A DNA stretch of 64,000 nucleotides. Origin: an uncultured Reyranella sp. (lineage in GTDB: Bacteria; Pseudomonadota; Alphaproteobacteria; Reyranellales; Reyranellaceae). The notes beneath the pieces are model-generated. The model was given only the letters and a program-made list of their open reading frames with translations. It was not told where the DNA came from and ran no database searches. The DNA is taken from the NCBI RefSeq assembly GCF_945957355.1, contig NZ_CAMFKM010000018.1, positions 22,919 to 86,918 of the forward strand, read 5' to 3'. A program made the position numbers and the translations under genes. Below are positions 49,101 to 57,400 of the stretch, piece by piece (position 1 is the stretch's first letter; each line of letters starts with the position of its first letter).

Positions 49101-50060
49101 CTAGCTGGCGATCTCGTTCGAGAACTTGGGATTGAGGAAGGTGTCGAACTTGGGCAGGGCGCGGATCTGCTTCAGCTCGAGCATGTGCTGGGCGTAGGTC
49201 CTAGCCTGGCCCTGCACCTTGTCGTCGAGCTTCCATACATATTCGACGTTGTCCGCACCGAGCGCCTGCTCGACCGCGGCGCGGTTGGCGCCGAGCTTCT
49301 GCACCGTCATTTCGACCACGGCCGGCTTGTTGGCCGCCATGAACTCCACGGCCTGGCGGTGGGTCTTCAGCATGGTGCGGATCATGTCCGGGTTCTTGGC
49401 AACCGTCTCTTCATTGGTGCCGATGATCATGTTGAGGCCACCCATGGCCGTGCCGTACGGGTACTCGACGAGTTGACCGACGCCGGACGTGATCGACAGG
49501 GCCGGGCCCGGCTCGGCGCCGACATAGGCGTCGATGTCGCCGCGCGCGAGCATCGCCGGCATCTCGCCGAACGGGACGCGGACCGAGGTGATGTCCTTGA
49601 TGGTGAGCCCCTCCATGCGCATGCGCTCGAGGATGAAGACTTCCTGGGTGGAGCCCGGCCAGATGCCGACCTTCTTGCCCTTGAGGTCCTTGATCGTCTT
49701 CACGTCGGAGCCGGCCTTGGAGATCACGCCCATGCCCCGGTTCGACATCGCGCCCACCACGACAACCGGCTCGCCGGCGGCGGCGCCCAGGATGCCGGCG
49801 GCGATGCCGAAGGTGCCCATGTCGACGGACTTCGTGACCACGGCGTTCTTGCAGTCGGTCGGGCTGTCGAAGGTGATGATCTCGATCTTCAGGCCCGCAG
49901 GCGCGAACTTCTCGTAGAAGTGCGGCGGCATCGAATGGACGAGGCGCAGCGCGCCCATCTTGACCGTCTGTCCGGCTTGCGCCCGCAGGATGGACGGCGC
50001 GGCCAGTGTTCCCATGGCAGCGAAGCTGGCGCCGGCCAGCAGACGACGACGATTGATCAT
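49101..50060 (-). CDS. ABC transporter substrate-binding protein, NitT/TauT (SsuA-like)
   Basis: 319-aa periplasmic protein. The N-terminus is a twin-arginine-type signal: INRRRLLAGASFAAMGTLAA followed by PSILRAQA. The mature part has VKMGALRLVHSMPPHFYEKF, LKGKKVGIWPGSTQEVFILERM and RGDIDAYVGAEPGPALS, the SsuA/NMT1-like pattern. ATG 50060 has GGGAGGCATTTC upstream. It heads the transporter operon. A gamma-glutamyltransferase-like gene lies 84 bases upstream on the same strand, so a peptide-like or glutamyl-derived nutrient is one possible substrate; sulfonate or nitrile-type compounds are equally compatible. Confidence 0.9.
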   Translation of the reverse strand: MINRRRLLAGASFAAMGTLAAPSILRAQAGQTVKMGALRLVHSMPPHFYEKFAPAGLKIEIITFDSPTDCKNAVVTKSVDMGTFGIAAGILGAAAGEPVVVVGAMSNRGMGVISKAGSDVKTIKDLKGKKVGIWPGSTQEVFILERMRMEGLTIKDITSVRVPFGEMPAMLARGDIDAYVGAEPGPALSITSGVGQLVEYPYGTAMGGLNMIIGTNEETVAKNPDMIRTMLKTHRQAVEFMAANKPAVVEMTVQKLGANRAAVEQALGADNVEYVWKLDDKVQGQARTYAQHMLELKQIRALPKFDTFLNPKFSNEIAS

Positions 50061-50093
50061 GAAATGCCTCCCAAGCAGTGCCCTTGGAAGGCA

Positions 50094-50120
50094 ACAAGCG
50101 TGCCAAGTCGGCACGCTTGT
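50094..50120 (-). terminator. perfect hairpin between the GGT-like gene and the ABC operon
   Basis: ACAAGCGTGCC and GGCACGCTTGT pair over 11 bases around a five-base loop. Read on the minus strand it follows the GGT-like gene by about 25 bases and precedes the binding-protein start by about 33 bases. The following bases are TGCCTTCC, so the U-tract is poor. It may act as a weak terminator or a processing/stability hairpin that sets different expression for the two units. Confidence 0.55.
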
Positions 50121-50144
50121 CGGGGTGGCTGTAACAGGTGGTCC

Positions 50145-51743
50145 TTAGAATCCGACTGCCGCGCCGTCGCGGCGGCTCTCGGAGGCGCCGAGATAGGGGC
50201 CGCCGTCGGGGAAGCGCCAGATGATCTGGCTCGAGCCGAAATCGAAGCTCGGCATCTTGGTGCGCGTCAGGCGATGGCCGCGGCTCTCCAGGCCCTCAAG
50301 CGTGCCCTGCGGCATATGCTCTTCCGTCCAGATCGTGCCGTCGGTCTCGTGCACGCGCCAGCGCGGAGCGTCGATCGCGGCCTGTGGGTTCTGCCCGTAG
50401 TCGACCATGCGCGAGAAGACCTGCATGTGGCCCTGCGGCTGCATCGCGCCGCCCATCAGGCCGAAGGTCGCCACGGGCTTGCCGTCCTTGGTGATGAAGG
50501 CGGGGATGATCGTGTGGAACGGCCGCTTGTTCGGGCCGACCTCGTTGGGATGGCCCTTGGTCGTGACGAAGCCGGTGCCGCGATTCTGCAACGCAATGCC
50601 CGTTCCCGGCACCACGATGCCGGAGCCGAAGCCGGTGTAGTTGGACTGGATCAGCGACACCATCATGCCCGAGGCATCGGCGGTGCCGAGATAGATCGTG
50701 CCGCCGTCCTTGGGCGTGCCCGGTCCGAAATCCTTGGCCTTCTTCGGGTCGATCAGCTTCGCCCGGCTCTTCAGGTAGCCCTTGTCGAGCATCTGGGCCG
50801 GCGTGACTTCCATGAAGCGCGGGTCGGCGACGTAGCGGTAGATGTCGGCGAAGGCGAGCTTCATCGCCTCGATGCGCAGATGCGCCACCTCGGGCCCGTC
50901 GCAGTCGAGGCCAGCCAGCTCGAAGTTCTCGAGGATTCCAAGCGCCATGCAGGCCGCGATGCCCTGGCCCGACGGCGGGATCTCGTGCAGCGTCGTGCCG
51001 CGATAGGCGAGGCCGATCGGGTCGACCCAGTCGGGCTTGTGGGCCGCGAGGTCTTCCTTGCGCAGCGCGCCGCCATTCTCGCGGGCGTACTTGTCCATCA
51101 TGTCGGCCAGTTCGCCGCGATAGAAGGCCTCGCCCTTGCTCTCGGCGATCTTTGTGAGTGTCTTCGCCTGGTCGGGGAACTTCCAGAGTTCGCCGGGCTG
51201 CGGTGCGCGTCCGTTCGGGAGGAAGGCCTTGACCCAGCTCTCCTGTCCCTTGAGCCGGTCGATCGCCCGGTGCCACTGATGCGCGACCATGTAGGAGACG
51301 CGGAATCCGTCATGGGCGTATTTGATCGCCGGTTCGAACAGGTCGGCGAAGGGCAGCTTGCCGTAGCGCCCGTGCAGTTCCATCCAGAGCGACACGGCGC
51401 CCGGGGTCGTCACGCAGCCCCAGCCGACATTGGGCATCTTGTCGAGGCCGGCGTACTTGTCCGGTGTCATCAGCGCGGGCGAATGGCCGTGGGCGTTCAG
51501 CCCCACCAGCTGCTTGCCGTCCCACAGGATGCAGAAGGCGTCGGCGCCGATGCCGTTCATGGTCGGCTCGACCACCGTGATGGCTGCGGCGCTCGCGATG
51601 GCCGCGTCGACCGCGTTACCGCCTTTGGCCAGCATGCGCAGGCCGGCGGTGGAGGCAAGTTGCTGGGATGAGGCGACGACGTTCTCGGCGAAGACCGGCA
51701 GCTTCTTGGTGGAGTAGGGGAAGTCGTACGTGAAAGACGGCAC
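50145..51743 (-). CDS. gamma-glutamyltransferase family protein (YwrD-like)
   Basis: 532-aa N-terminal-nucleophile hydrolase of the gamma-glutamyltransferase family. The autoprocessing nucleophile is Thr349 in PKDGGTIYLGTADASG. The upstream half has GGNAVDAAIASAAAITVVEP and GVTTPGAV-like GCVTTPGAVSLW. There is no signal peptide (MPSFTYDFPYSTKKLPVF...), so it may act in the cytoplasm, as YwrD-type members do. It would cleave or transfer gamma-glutamyl groups from glutathione or related conjugates. It lies 13 bases after the lipoprotein gene. Confidence 0.9.
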   Translation of the reverse strand: MPSFTYDFPYSTKKLPVFAENVVASSQQLASTAGLRMLAKGGNAVDAAIASAAAITVVEPTMNGIGADAFCILWDGKQLVGLNAHGHSPALMTPDKYAGLDKMPNVGWGCVTTPGAVSLWMELHGRYGKLPFADLFEPAIKYAHDGFRVSYMVAHQWHRAIDRLKGQESWVKAFLPNGRAPQPGELWKFPDQAKTLTKIAESKGEAFYRGELADMMDKYARENGGALRKEDLAAHKPDWVDPIGLAYRGTTLHEIPPSGQGIAACMALGILENFELAGLDCDGPEVAHLRIEAMKLAFADIYRYVADPRFMEVTPAQMLDKGYLKSRAKLIDPKKAKDFGPGTPKDGGTIYLGTADASGMMVSLIQSNYTGFGSGIVVPGTGIALQNRGTGFVTTKGHPNEVGPNKRPFHTIIPAFITKDGKPVATFGLMGGAMQPQGHMQVFSRMVDYGQNPQAAIDAPRWRVHETDGTIWTEEHMPQGTLEGLESRGHRLTRTKMPSFDFGSSQIIWRFPDGGPYLGASESRRDGAAVGF

Positions 51744-51756
51744 CTCGGAATCCTTT

Positions 51757-52365
51757 CTACTTCTTCGAAGCCTGGACGGCCTCGACGCGCGCCACGAAGC
51801 GTGGCGTCTCCAGGAACTGGCGATGATCGGCGGCGCTCTTGCCGAACAGGCGGGAGAGATCGAACACGCCGGAGCCCGCGATCTCGCCCATCCGCCCGGA
51901 GAGCGTCACGCGCTCGCCAAGCCGCAGGGTTTTTAGCGCCGCGACGGCCGCTTCGGAAAGACCCGGCGGCGGGGCTGCACGGGATCGTGTGGAGAAAAAG
52001 TCGGTGACGGTGCCGGCGAATGCCAGCGCCCAGTCGTTGAATGCGTAGAGCGAAACCTGCCGGCCGATGTCGAACGTGACGGCCACCGTTTGGGCATTGC
52101 CCTCGATTTTCGTGAGCGTGCCGCACCAGTCGCTGAACGCCCCGACCTTCGCTGCGAGTGCAACGCTCTGGCGGGCCGCCTCCTCGACCCGCAGCGGGTT
52201 GTTGGAGGCCAGCGCCGGCTTGGCGAGTTCCTGCAGCCCGTCGAGGAACGCCTTCTGCGTCGGATTGCGCTCGTGGCAGGGCCGGTCGAAGCAGCCCGCG
52301 AGTAGGAGGCTACTGCCTCCGAGCAAAACGGAGCGGCGAAAGGCGAAGGGAGACGTCGATAGCAT
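51757..52365 (-). CDS. hypothetical lipoprotein, 202 aa
   Basis: No known family is recognised. The N-terminus FRRSVLLGGSSLLLAGC is a lipoprotein signal with lipobox LLAGC (Cys near residue 25) and an RR pair that may route it through Tat. The mature part is about 175 residues, polar and mixed alpha/beta, with two further Cys (PCHERN, DWCGTL). VAVTFDIGRQVSLYAFNDWALAF suggests a beta-rich core. It sits between an acyl-CoA ligase and a GGT-like gene in a minus-strand run. Confidence 0.75.
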   Translation of the reverse strand: MLSTSPFAFRRSVLLGGSSLLLAGCFDRPCHERNPTQKAFLDGLQELAKPALASNNPLRVEEAARQSVALAAKVGAFSDWCGTLTKIEGNAQTVAVTFDIGRQVSLYAFNDWALAFAGTVTDFFSTRSRAAPPPGLSEAAVAALKTLRLGERVTLSGRMGEIAGSGVFDLSRLFGKSAADHRQFLETPRFVARVEAVQASKK

Positions 52366-52394
52366 TGCCCCTTCACCTTACCTCAATATGAGGC

Positions 52395-54119
52395 TCAAGC
52401 CGCCTTCGACTGCGCCTTGGCCCGCTCTTCCTCCTTGAGTTCCTTCTTGGAGAGCTTGCCGACCGGGGTCTTGGGCAGTTCGGGGCGGATCTCGAGGGCG
52501 ACCGGCATCTCGTGCTTGCCGATCTTGCCGTCGAGATGTTTCTTCAGCTCCTCGAAGGTGAGCGAGGCGCCTGGCTTCAGCTTGACGAACACCTTGGGCG
52601 CTTCCTGGCGATAGGGATCGGGAATGCCGATCACGATCACCTCGTCGACCGCCGGATGCTCGTAGACGGCCTCCTCGATCATGCGCGGGTAGACATTGTA
52701 GCCCGAGGAGATGATGAGATCCTTCGAGCGGTCGACCAGGTAGAGCCAGCCGTCGGCATCCATGTAGCCCATGTCACCGGTGCGCAGGCCCATCCAGTTG
52801 CTCGACGGATGGCGGAACAGGACCTTCTCGGTCTCCTCCGGCTTCTTCCAGTAGCCCTTCATGACCTGCGGGCCGATGATGCAGACCTCGCCGACATGCT
52901 CCTTGCCGGCCGGCAGCACCTTGTCGCCGTTCTCCATGTCGCGGATTTCGATCACGGTGCCGGGCATCGGCACGCCGCATGAGCCGACGCGGCGCACGCT
53001 CTTGTCGACCGGGCAGATCGCGCCGGTCGGCGAGGTCTCGGTGAGCCCGTAACCCTCGATCAGGGTGGCACCGGTCAGCTTCTCGAAGCTCTGCTGCACT
53101 TCGACGGGCAGCGGCGCGCCGCCCGACATGCAGATCTTGAGCGAACTGAGATCGAGGCCCTGCGCCTTGGGATGCTTGTTGATCGCGGTGTAGAGCGTCG
53201 GCACCCCCGGCAGGAAGGTCGGCTTTTTCTTCGCCAGATCGCTCACGATCATGTCGATGTCGGGCCGCGGATAAAGGATCAGCTGGTTGCCGTTGCGCAC
53301 CGCGCCCAGCATGATTCCCGACAGGGCGTAGATGTGGAACAGCGGCAGCACGCACACGACCTTCTCGGTGCCGGGCGTCGTGTAGGGCGTCGTCCAGGCC
53401 TGTCCCTGGCTCATCGCCGCCATCACGCAACCGTGCGTCAGCATCGCCGCCTTCGGCAGCCCCGTCGTGCCGCCGGTATATTGCAGGATCGCCACCTCGT
53501 CCCAGAGATCGTCGCTGGCCGGCTTGTAGGCGAGGTACTTGCCGTCGTTCGCCAGCAGGTCCTTGAACGACATGTGCCAGTCGTCGCGCGGCCAGGCCGA
53601 CAGTTCCTTCTTCTTGACGATTGGATAGAGCCAGTTCTTGGGCCACGGCAGATAGTCGGCGATCGAGCCGACGATCAGCTTCTTGAGCCGCGTCTTGCCG
53701 CGCATCGCGGCCATCTTCGGATAGAGCGCGGCGACGTCCAGCGTCACCAGGATGTCGGTCTCCGAATCGCCGATCTTGAACTCCAGTTCGCGCGCGGCAT
53801 CGAGCGGGGAATAGTTCACCACGCGCCCGCCGGCCTTCAGCACGCCGAAGAAGGCGATAATGTAGTGCGGCGTGTTGGGCAGATAGAGGCCGACATTGAC
53901 GCCGGGCTTGACGCCCAGCTTCTGGAAGCCGGCGGCGGCCCGGTCCGAGGCCTCCTTGTAGTCACGGAAGGTCATCACCTTGTCGAGGAAGTCGGTGAAG
54001 GGCCGGTCGCCGTATCGGGCGCAGCTTTCCTCGAAGCTCTGATGGATCGTCAAATTGGGGACGTCTAGTTCCCACCTCACGCCCGGCGGATAGCTCTTTT
54101 CCCACGCGTAGTTCGACAT
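52395..54119 (-). CDS. long-chain fatty-acid--CoA ligase (FadD-like)
   Basis: 574-aa adenylate-forming ligase. The phosphate-binding loop is YTGGTTGLPKAAMLTHG, the adenine-binding motif YGLTETSP, and the hinge/A8 region GDMGYMDADGWLYLVDRSKDLIISSGYNVYP; a C-terminal Lys in LPKTPVGKLSKKEL is in the catalytic position. It activates fatty or branched acids to acyl-CoA, the entry step for the beta-oxidation-type enzymes in this window. GGAGG precedes ATG 54119. It lies 49 bases after the GNAT gene and 29 bases before the lipoprotein. Confidence 0.92.
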   Translation of the reverse strand: MSNYAWEKSYPPGVRWELDVPNLTIHQSFEESCARYGDRPFTDFLDKVMTFRDYKEASDRAAAGFQKLGVKPGVNVGLYLPNTPHYIIAFFGVLKAGGRVVNYSPLDAARELEFKIGDSETDILVTLDVAALYPKMAAMRGKTRLKKLIVGSIADYLPWPKNWLYPIVKKKELSAWPRDDWHMSFKDLLANDGKYLAYKPASDDLWDEVAILQYTGGTTGLPKAAMLTHGCVMAAMSQGQAWTTPYTTPGTEKVVCVLPLFHIYALSGIMLGAVRNGNQLILYPRPDIDMIVSDLAKKKPTFLPGVPTLYTAINKHPKAQGLDLSSLKICMSGGAPLPVEVQQSFEKLTGATLIEGYGLTETSPTGAICPVDKSVRRVGSCGVPMPGTVIEIRDMENGDKVLPAGKEHVGEVCIIGPQVMKGYWKKPEETEKVLFRHPSSNWMGLRTGDMGYMDADGWLYLVDRSKDLIISSGYNVYPRMIEEAVYEHPAVDEVIVIGIPDPYRQEAPKVFVKLKPGASLTFEELKKHLDGKIGKHEMPVALEIRPELPKTPVGKLSKKELKEEERAKAQSKAA

Positions 54120-54168
54120 TTATGAAGTTCCTCCCTGCATCGACTATGCGAGGCCGGAAGCGGGAGGG

Positions 54169-54918
54169 TCAAGAAGTCGACGGGACCAGATACTCGTACT
54201 CGTAGACCGTGCGGAACCCCTGCGCCGCATAGAGCGGCATCGCCGCCGCATTGGTCGCCACCACCTGCAGGTAGGCGAAGCGCGCGCCCCGGGCCCATGC
54301 CCAGGCGTAGAGGCTTTCGGTAACGCGCCGTGCCAGCCCCTGGCGCCGCGCTTCGGGCATCACCAGGACATCGAACAGGCCCATGTGATCGTCTTCGACC
54401 GCGCCGATCGCCATGGCCAGGGGACGGCCTTCGTGCTGCACGAAGGCAAAGCCGGCGGGCTGGGTAATGGACAGAAGCATCCGCTGCATGGTCTCGCGAT
54501 GGTCGGGTTTCACCGGGCTGTGCGCCGCAAACGCCTCGATCCATTCGGTGGAAGGACTCGGACGGATTTCGACGGCGGGATCGGCCTGGAAGCCGTCATG
54601 CAGCGGACAGCGCTGAAGCAGGCTGCGCTCGATAGGCTCGTAGCCCCGGGCCTTGAGCCGCTCTGCCATGCCGAAGGGGGCGAGCGGCGTCAGACGCCAG
54701 ACGGGTCGCATCGCACGCTGATGGAAGGGTGCCTCCACTGCTTCAATGTCAGTTGAAGCAACGGGACTTACTGCATTGATAGAATTTGCTCTTTTCGTGT
54801 AGCCGCCCGAGAATCGCAGGTGCCATCCCTGAACGTCCTGGTTCTCCAAGGCCGGCCAGCCGCGAAAGGCGAGCCGTTCCAGGCGGCGGACTTCATCTAA
54901 ATTCTTAGGAGATGACAT
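54169..54918 (-). CDS. GNAT family N-acetyltransferase with N-terminal extension
   Basis: 249-aa protein. The first 110 residues (RLERLAFRGWPALENQDVQG, WHLRFSGGYTKRANSINAV) form a degenerate GNAT-like half of the kind seen in two-domain acetyltransferases. The second half has the acetyl-CoA loop MPEARRQGLARRV and the C-terminal LYAAQGFRTVYEYEYL. The function is unknown. It is the first gene of the run with the acyl-CoA ligase, lipoprotein and GGT-like gene, and is divergent from the first DUF2272 gene across an AT-rich 69-base gap. Confidence 0.85.
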   Translation of the reverse strand: MSSPKNLDEVRRLERLAFRGWPALENQDVQGWHLRFSGGYTKRANSINAVSPVASTDIEAVEAPFHQRAMRPVWRLTPLAPFGMAERLKARGYEPIERSLLQRCPLHDGFQADPAVEIRPSPSTEWIEAFAAHSPVKPDHRETMQRMLLSITQPAGFAFVQHEGRPLAMAIGAVEDDHMGLFDVLVMPEARRQGLARRVTESLYAWAWARGARFAYLQVVATNAAAMPLYAAQGFRTVYEYEYLVPSTS

Positions 54919-54934
54919 GGTGCGCGGCCTCTGC

Positions 54935-54948
54935 TAGTCTAAAGACTA
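54935..54948. promoter_or_regulatory. small inverted repeat in the GNAT/DUF2272 divergent promoter
   Basis: TAGTCT and AGACTA are separated by AA. The repeat lies in the middle of the most AT-rich stretch of the window (about 54930-54985, with TTATTTTAAAAACTG), which is a likely promoter for the gene at 54988. The arms are only six bases, so an operator role is a suggestion. Confidence 0.4.
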
Positions 54949-54987
54949 ATAATAACATCAAGTTATTTTAAAAACTGTAAGTTACGC

Positions 54988-55779
54988 ATGAAGTCTGACC
55001 CCCTCGATGTCGGCTCTCGCGTTTGCTGGCAGCCTTCCGGTTGTTCCTTTTGTTTCCCGACCGGTCAAAGGCTGCCAGCAATCCTTTCGCTCGTTCTGCT
55101 CCTGGCGCTTGCCCTGGCGGGCTGCGGGGGCGGCGGAACCGGCGCCGACGACCGCCCGCCCAGCGACAAGGTCGCCTACACGGCCTGGAAGGAGTGGAGT
55201 CGATTCGGCCGCGCTACGGTCGTGTATGGCGGTCAGGCCAACGGCTATACCAACCGCTACGGCATGACCGAGCGCAGCGAGCCTCTCTCGAGCAGGGTCG
55301 GAGAATACTGGGGTGCCTGCGGGCGGCCCCAGTGGAACGGCACTTCAGACAAACCATGGTCGGGTGCCTTCGTCACCTGGGTGATGGCCCAGTCGGGCTA
55401 CAGCGCATCGCAGTTCCCGCGCGATGGCCGACACGGGAGCTATCTGGCCTCCCTGTACGATCGCCAGCGCGCCTCGCGCAGCGCCCCCTTCGTTCTGCAC
55501 GCGCCGAGCGAATATTCGCCAAAGCCCGGCGACCTCGTCTGCTCGGGGACGGCCGGCCCGACGTGGCGCTATGCCGACCCGAAAACCGCCCACCGGCGCA
55601 TCGACAACACGGCCGCCCATTGCGACATCGTCACCGAGGTGCGCGGTGGCTACGTCCACGCGATCGGCGGCAATGTGAAGGACAGCGTGGCGATGAGCCT
55701 CTTCCCCGTCGACTCGCGCGGCCGCCTGATGAACGTGTCGGGCCGGCCCTGGCTGCTCGTCGTCGAAAAGCGCGGTTGA
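54988..55779 (+). CDS. DUF2272 lipoprotein (copy A)
   Basis: 263-aa protein with a late lipoprotein signal (LSLVLLLALALAGC, Cys46) behind an unusual Cys-rich 30-residue N-terminus. The DUF2272 domain (about 60-260) has WKEWSRFG, DKPWSGAFVTWV, GDLVC, HCDIV and AIGGNVKDSV. The pattern W-x-AF-x-x-W, GDLV, H-x-DIV follows that of CHAP/NlpC-type cell-wall amidases (WCAAFVSW ... GD ... H-x-x-IV), but Ser125 stands where those have the catalytic Cys. A periplasmic cell-wall role is inferred only. A paralogue lies at 57401-58147. Confidence 0.85.
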   Translation: MKSDPLDVGSRVCWQPSGCSFCFPTGQRLPAILSLVLLLALALAGCGGGGTGADDRPPSDKVAYTAWKEWSRFGRATVVYGGQANGYTNRYGMTERSEPLSSRVGEYWGACGRPQWNGTSDKPWSGAFVTWVMAQSGYSASQFPRDGRHGSYLASLYDRQRASRSAPFVLHAPSEYSPKPGDLVCSGTAGPTWRYADPKTAHRRIDNTAAHCDIVTEVRGGYVHAIGGNVKDSVAMSLFPVDSRGRLMNVSGRPWLLVVEKRG

Positions 55780-55785
55780 GCCGGC

Positions 55786-57390
55786 CTAGTTGGTCATCCC
55801 CGCCGCGTGCATGATCGCCGCGGTGCGCTCGGCGAGCATGATGGTGGGGGCATTGGTGTTGCCGCCGATCAGGGTCGGCATGACCGACGCATCGACCACG
55901 CGCAGCCCCTCGACGCCGTGCACCAGCAACTTGTCGTCGACCACCGCCATCGGATCGCTGGCCGGGCCCATCTTGCAGGTGCCGACCGGGTGATAGATCG
56001 TCTCGCACTTTGCGCGGATCCACTGCTCGATCTCGGCGTCGGTCTTAACCGCCGCTCCCGGGCCGAGCTCGTCCGCACGGTAGGGATCGAGGCCCGACTG
56101 GGCGAGGATGTCGCGGCCCATCTTCACGCCGGCGATCAGCGTCTCGAGGTCCTGGCGCTCGCTGAGGTAGTTCGCGTCGATCAGCGGATGTTCCTTGGGA
56201 TCCTTGCTGCGCAGCCGGATCGTGCCCTTGCTCTCGGGCCGAAGCGCACAGACATGCAGGCTGTAGCCGTCCTTGTTCAGGCGGGTGCGGCCATGGTCGA
56301 TCACCAGCACCGGCAGGAAATGGAGCTGGATGTCGGGTGCCGAGAGGCCCGGCCGTGTCCGCAGGAATCCGCCGGATTCGGCGATCGGCGAGGTGCCCGG
56401 ACCCTTCTTGTTCACGACATACTGGAAGAGCGACGCCAGCTTGTTCGCCCGGTCGTAGGTGTCGCGGGTCTTGCAGAACTGGAGCAGCGACGCATCGAGA
56501 TGGTCCTGCAGGTTGCCGCCGACGCCGGGCAGGTCGTGAATCGGCCGGATGCCGATCGACTTCAGGTGATCCGCCGGGCCGATGCCGGACAGCATCATGA
56601 GCTGCGGTGAGTTGACGGCGCCGCCGCACAGGATGACCTCGCGCGTGACGCGCGCGACCTCGTCGCGGCCGTTCAGCGTGTAGCGCACGCCCATGGCGCG
56701 GTTCTCGTCGAAGATGATGCGCTCGGTGAGCGCGCCGGTGATGACCTCGAGATGGGCACCGCTGTTGGCCACGGCCGGACGCAGATAGGCGCTCGCCGCG
56801 CTCCAGCGCTCCTTGTTCTTCTGCGTCACCTGGTAGAAGCCGACACCTTCCTGCTCAGCCCCGTTGAAGTCCTTGTTGCGCTTGTGGCCGGCCTGCTCGG
56901 CGGCCTTGAGGAAGGCCTCGTTCAGGCGGCTCGGATCGACCTGATCGGCGACGTTCAGCGGACCGCCGGTTCCGTGGAAGGCGTCGGCGCCGCGCTCGTT
57001 GTTCTCCGCCTTCTTGAAGTAGGGGAGCACGTCCTCGTAGGACCAGCCCTCGTTGCCGAGCTGGCGCCAGTGATCGTAGTCGGACGCGTGGCCGCGGACG
57101 TAGAGCATCGCGTTGATCGACGAGGAGCCGCCCAGCGTCTTGCCGCGCGGCCAGTACATGCGCCGATCGTTGCAATGCTTCTGCGGCGTCGTCTCGTAGT
57201 GCCAGTTGTAGGGATTCTTCTCGCCCAGCGAAGCGAAACCGGCGGGCATCTTCAGCATGAACGACTTGTCGGGACCCCCGGCCTCGAGGACCAGGATGCG
57301 CAGCTTGGGCCGTTCCCAGGCGAGTCGCGCGGCGAGCGCGCAACCGGCCGAGCCGGCACCGACGATGATGTAATCGTAGAGCGAAGACAT
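55786..57390 (-). CDS. GMC family FAD-dependent oxidoreductase (choline dehydrogenase-like)
   Basis: 534-aa flavoprotein with YDYIIVGAGSAGCALAARL (FAD fold), GKTLGGSSSINAMLYVRG (GMC signature 1), CGGAVNSPQLMMLSGIG (signature 2), HPVGTCKMG and NTNAPTIMLAER at the C-terminal active site. It is the same subfamily as 21099-22694 but a distinct member. It is likely an alcohol dehydrogenase linked to the respiratory chain. GGAAGG precedes ATG 57390. It lies ten bases after the second DUF2272 gene and ends six bases from the first, so it is enclosed by the paralogous pair. Confidence 0.92.
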   Translation of the reverse strand: MSSLYDYIIVGAGSAGCALAARLAWERPKLRILVLEAGGPDKSFMLKMPAGFASLGEKNPYNWHYETTPQKHCNDRRMYWPRGKTLGGSSSINAMLYVRGHASDYDHWRQLGNEGWSYEDVLPYFKKAENNERGADAFHGTGGPLNVADQVDPSRLNEAFLKAAEQAGHKRNKDFNGAEQEGVGFYQVTQKNKERWSAASAYLRPAVANSGAHLEVITGALTERIIFDENRAMGVRYTLNGRDEVARVTREVILCGGAVNSPQLMMLSGIGPADHLKSIGIRPIHDLPGVGGNLQDHLDASLLQFCKTRDTYDRANKLASLFQYVVNKKGPGTSPIAESGGFLRTRPGLSAPDIQLHFLPVLVIDHGRTRLNKDGYSLHVCALRPESKGTIRLRSKDPKEHPLIDANYLSERQDLETLIAGVKMGRDILAQSGLDPYRADELGPGAAVKTDAEIEQWIRAKCETIYHPVGTCKMGPASDPMAVVDDKLLVHGVEGLRVVDASVMPTLIGGNTNAPTIMLAERTAAIMHAAGMTN

Positions 57391-57400
57391 AGTCCTTCCT

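Noticed and set aside
49092..51671. 859-codon plus-strand open frame opposite the ABC binding protein and GGT-like genes
   Set aside because: Same shadow effect: the protein has biased composition and no motifs, while both minus-strand genes are clear family members.
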